A stretch of DNA of 64,000 bases, taken from NCBI RefSeq assembly GCF_004363005.1, contig NZ_SNYH01000001.1:558001-622000 (forward strand), in the 5' to 3' direction. The translations under genes were made by a program, and so were the position numbers. Below, one piece after another: positions 61,482 to 64,000 of the stretch (positions are counted from its first letter, which is position 1; every line of letters begins with the position of its first letter). The notes under the pieces are model-generated. The model did not search any database. It had not been told where the DNA came from and saw only the letters and a list, made by a program, of their open reading frames with translations. The DNA comes from Tenacibaculum caenipelagi (lineage in GTDB: Bacteria; Bacteroidota; Bacteroidia; Flavobacteriales; Flavobacteriaceae).

Positions 61482-62342
61482 TTAGTAATTCCACATATCC
61501 ATTTCTTTATTACGAATACCTTCTTTAATTCTGTTAGCTTCTAATAATTGGAATAAAGAGTTTCCTCGAATATAATCTGAGATAGCTCTATCTCCGTAAA
61601 TATTCTCTTCTTTAAGAATTGTTGAATTAAAACGTCTCGCATTTAACAAGTTATCGTATGAAAGAGGTTGCGCAGAATTTTCTGGATTAAACACCTTAGA
61701 CTTATGTAAGGTTTCACGTGCATCTGGGAAATATACCCAAAACAACTCATATACATTCTCTTTATCATCAATCTCTTCAACTCCCATCACTTGTACATCA
61801 GGTCCCATTGGAGCTAAAGCTAATAAACGATATTTTAATTCACCCTGACGCTTATCAAAATACCACAGTCCTTTTAAAAGATAACCTTTAATATCAGCTG
61901 ATTGCACAGAATAAGGATCAATGTAGTCTCCATTTTGACGCTCATTATAGGTCATCATCTTAACTTCATCCATTCCTATTTTAGTGGTGAAATAAGAATC
62001 GTTGTATACTTCTTTAATTTCTCCATTTTTAATACCTGCTAATAAGGTATCAAATAAAGAACGTCTTGTTAATCCAGCATTCGTGGTATCAATTGGGAAA
62101 TAATAAGGAAGATTTATTTTTTGATTTAAATCTACATATTCCCACACCACTTTAGACCATAACACATCTCTATCGCTAATATAACCGTAAGGAAGTGGTT
62201 TGTCATCTTCTAAAGCTATTTGAGCTTCAGATTTAAATCCAATTTCATCTACCTTTTTAGCATTTAAAAGGTTAGCTTGTGCACTTGCATAACTCGTTGT
62301 CGCAAATGCGAATAAAACCATATAAAAACGCTTCCAATTCAT
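61482..62342 (-). CDS. gldN: Gliding motility/type IX secretion protein GldN
   Basis: GldN (PorN) is a periplasmic component of the type IX secretion system, forming rings with GldK at the outer membrane. The 286-aa protein has a signal peptide (about 1-21, SYASAQ) and family segments DRDVLWSKVVWEYVDLNQKINLPYYFP near 58-84 and LLKGLWYFDKRQGELKYRLLALAP near 154-177. It follows gldM by 19 nt in the conserved gldKLMN order. Confidence 0.93.
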   Translation of the reverse strand: MNWKRFYMVLFAFATTSYASAQANLLNAKKVDEIGFKSEAQIALEDDKPLPYGYISDRDVLWSKVVWEYVDLNQKINLPYYFPIDTTNAGLTRRSLFDTLLAGIKNGEIKEVYNDSYFTTKIGMDEVKMMTYNERQNGDYIDPYSVQSADIKGYLLKGLWYFDKRQGELKYRLLALAPMGPDVQVMGVEEIDDKENVYELFWVYFPDARETLHKSKVFNPENSAQPLSYDNLLNARRFNSTILKEENIYGDRAISDYIRGNSLFQLLEANRIKEGIRNKEMDMWNY

Positions 62343-62361
62343 ACTTTCTTGTTTTTACTTA

Positions 62362-63897
62362 TTAATTTGTAATTTCTACACTAACAGGTAATACTCTTTT
62401 AATCCTATAGTTAGATCCAGAAACTGATGCTTTAATATCAAAAATAGTAATTACATCATTTCTTCTTGCTTTAGTAATAGCTGCTTTAGCTCTTGCATTT
62501 AAAATTGTTCCATTAACTGGAATAGCTACTTGCCCTGGTACTTTAATTTTAAAGCTAGATACATTTAATTTTAAATCGAATAAGAAATCTGGTAAACCAG
62601 CAGCTACACTTATTCTTCCTAAACTGGCCTTAGGCATTTTTACAGTACCATACTGACCTCTTACCATACCAACTGCTGGTGGTATGTCTTTAATTCTAAA
62701 TTTCTTAACAGAACGAATACCTTTTGAAGCTCCAGTTGGAGTACCAGTAACAACAATGTTTACTTCACTTCCTTTACCTGGGTTCATTACATATTTATCT
62801 CCTTTAACTCTTCTTAAACCAGGTGCTTTCGCTGATATTTTGTTTCCAGGAACACCAGGAATCGAAATAGTCATTGGGTTAGATAAACCACGGTATACAA
62901 CATTCATTTTATCTGCAGCTACTAATGCTTCATTAGGTCTAGGAATTACAGCATACGCTCCTTTAATATCTATTTTAACAATAGAATCTCCTTCTTTAAA
63001 TTGGAACTCTCCTTGTAATTCTTTATCTCCTACATTACCTGCTGGTCCGTCTAAAATAACTTGTCCTGCTTGGATTTTCTCTTTGTCAATTTCTTCTCCA
63101 TTAACAATTACTTTCTCTGCAGTTAAGTTTGGATCTTTCTTACCTAAAACGATTTTTCCTGATAAGTTTTCTCCTGGGTAGTATGCGCTCTTGTCGAAAA
63201 CAACCATCGCTTCATACTTTGTCATAGAAACTGCACTTTGTAGCTCTCCTTGTAATAAAGCAGACAATGCATCAGACTCAGTCGCTTTAATATCTGCTTG
63301 AATCTGTGTGAACTTAGTTAAAGAAGCAATTAAAGGGAATCCTTCATAATGATACTTTAACCAATCTACTTTTCTTCCGTCTTTATTAGTAACCTTTTCG
63401 GTACTGAAACGTGTTTTTATTACATCTGCAACTTCAGTTCCTTCTAAAAGAGAAACAGCTTCTGTTCTAAATCCATCAATTTTAGAAACAAATTCTTTTC
63501 CTGCAGGTGTAATTTTCCCTCCTTTAAAGAATAACTCATCTAAAAATTTAGACTTATCCATTGTTTCATATGCCTGTGGATCTTTTACACCACCAGTCAT
63601 TTGCGACTTTAAATCTCCTATATAAGCATATAACTCATCAGCTGCTACTTTTAATTTGTCGGTTTTTTCTTTTGCTTCACCGTACTGCTTAGCTTGTTCA
63701 AGTGCTTTTTGTTTTAACGTTTCGTAAGCACCTTTATTTTTTTCAGTTGCTTTTACGTTTGCTTCAGTTAATTTTTCATTCATTAATCCGAAGGCAGATA
63801 ATACCTCTTTACTCATATTCATTGCTAACATTGCAATAAATACTAAGTACATCAGGTTAATCATCTTCTGCCTTGGTGATAGTTTTCCTCCTGCCAT
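62362..63897 (-). CDS. gldM: Gliding motility protein GldM
   Basis: GldM forms the periplasmic shaft of the proton-driven motor with GldL. The 511-aa protein has one N-terminal membrane helix (about 13-31; MINLMYLVFIAMLAMNMS) and a long periplasmic part of several Ig-like domains (about 60-505), ending VLPVSVEITN. The N-terminus AGGKLSPRQKMINLMYLVFIAMLAMNMSKEVLS matches the family. It reads into gldN and follows gldL. Confidence 0.96.
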   Translation of the reverse strand: MAGGKLSPRQKMINLMYLVFIAMLAMNMSKEVLSAFGLMNEKLTEANVKATEKNKGAYETLKQKALEQAKQYGEAKEKTDKLKVAADELYAYIGDLKSQMTGGVKDPQAYETMDKSKFLDELFFKGGKITPAGKEFVSKIDGFRTEAVSLLEGTEVADVIKTRFSTEKVTNKDGRKVDWLKYHYEGFPLIASLTKFTQIQADIKATESDALSALLQGELQSAVSMTKYEAMVVFDKSAYYPGENLSGKIVLGKKDPNLTAEKVIVNGEEIDKEKIQAGQVILDGPAGNVGDKELQGEFQFKEGDSIVKIDIKGAYAVIPRPNEALVAADKMNVVYRGLSNPMTISIPGVPGNKISAKAPGLRRVKGDKYVMNPGKGSEVNIVVTGTPTGASKGIRSVKKFRIKDIPPAVGMVRGQYGTVKMPKASLGRISVAAGLPDFLFDLKLNVSSFKIKVPGQVAIPVNGTILNARAKAAITKARRNDVITIFDIKASVSGSNYRIKRVLPVSVEITN

Positions 63898-63939
63898 ATT
63901 AATCAGTTTATTATGTTAATAATTAGATAAACTAATTAA

Positions 63940-64000
63940 TTAGTTTTTGTTAGACATTGCAGATAACATTCCACCATATACTCCATTTAACGAAGATAAG
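63940..64000 (-). CDS. gldL: GldL, C-terminal end (partial)
   Basis: The last 19 codons of the gene, LSSLNGVYGGMLSAMSNKN, then TAA at 63942-63940. This is the typical end of GldL, the inner-membrane partner of GldM in the type IX motor. The rest lies outside the window. The 42-nt gap to the gldM ATG fits a common operon. Confidence 0.85.
   Translation of the reverse strand, partial: LSSLNGVYGGMLSAMSNKN

Noticed and set aside
62684..63181. Plus-strand 165-codon frame
   Set aside because: Antisense to gldM; long only because of gldM codon bias.

Overview
The window is AT-rich and dense with single-domain genes, and it looks like a chromosome segment of a marine member of the Flavobacteriaceae, most like Tenacibaculum or a close relative. 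The evidence is: the gliding and type IX secretion genes gldL (partial), gldM and gldN at the right edge; promoters of the Bacteroidota type (TAnnTTTG, sometimes with TTG about 19-20 nt upstream); many short lipoproteins; LytTR and LytS-like two-component signalling; and the gene order coaX, outer-membrane protein, TPR protein, lptC, CorC-like protein, periplasmic PPIase. The genus is an inference.

Layout. 1-7.3 kb: nicotinamide phosphoribosyltransferase, a small coiled-coil protein, an unknown acidic protein, a YgiQ radical SAM protein and a CocE-type lipoprotein hydrolase. 7.4-11.3 kb: cell-envelope genes, namely a frameshifted serine hydrolase, a multiply broken lipoprotein, a Pr6Pr membrane protein and three small lipoproteins, two of them with META domains. 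11.3-20.1 kb: an accessory block of unrelated single genes (racemase-like, SDR, VOC, ATP-grasp, AraC, DHFR-like, NHL protein, membrane protein), each with its own AT-rich spacer. 20.1-34 kb: housekeeping genes (aat, atoE-like, COG2509 oxidoreductase, histidine kinase, greA, HIT, purK, purE, M3 peptidase). 34-39.3 kb: glycosyltransferase, haem-binding protein, lpd, then an AraC, metallophosphoesterase and small membrane protein trio. 39.3-47 kb: the coaX to PPIase envelope cluster. 47.0-47.3 kb: two identical tRNA-Phe genes. 47.3-57.4 kb: EEP nuclease, gamma carbonic anhydrase, LytTR regulator with its kinase, VWA protein, glucosaminidase, D-cysteine desulfhydrase-like enzyme, and a ToxR-like membrane regulator divergent from a secreted protein. 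57.8-64 kb: ABC-F ATPase, DUF983, DAO-type oxidoreductase, gldN, gldM and the end of gldL.

Most gene groups are closed by clear intrinsic terminators, several of them bidirectional. At least six copies of an imperfect palindrome with GTCATT and AATGAC ends lie between genes. Three are packed within about 325 bp at 57.5-57.8 kb, and one separates purK from purE.

I saw no CRISPR array, complete prophage, transposase or obvious defence system. The most unusual items are: the two adjacent lipoprotein genes with frameshifts in their signal regions; a Rieske-like lipoprotein lacking both cluster histidines; a racemase-family protein lacking the first catalytic residue; a duplicated translation start in the NHL protein; two genes whose promoters predict leaderless mRNAs; and the membrane-bound winged-helix regulator with its divergent neighbour.
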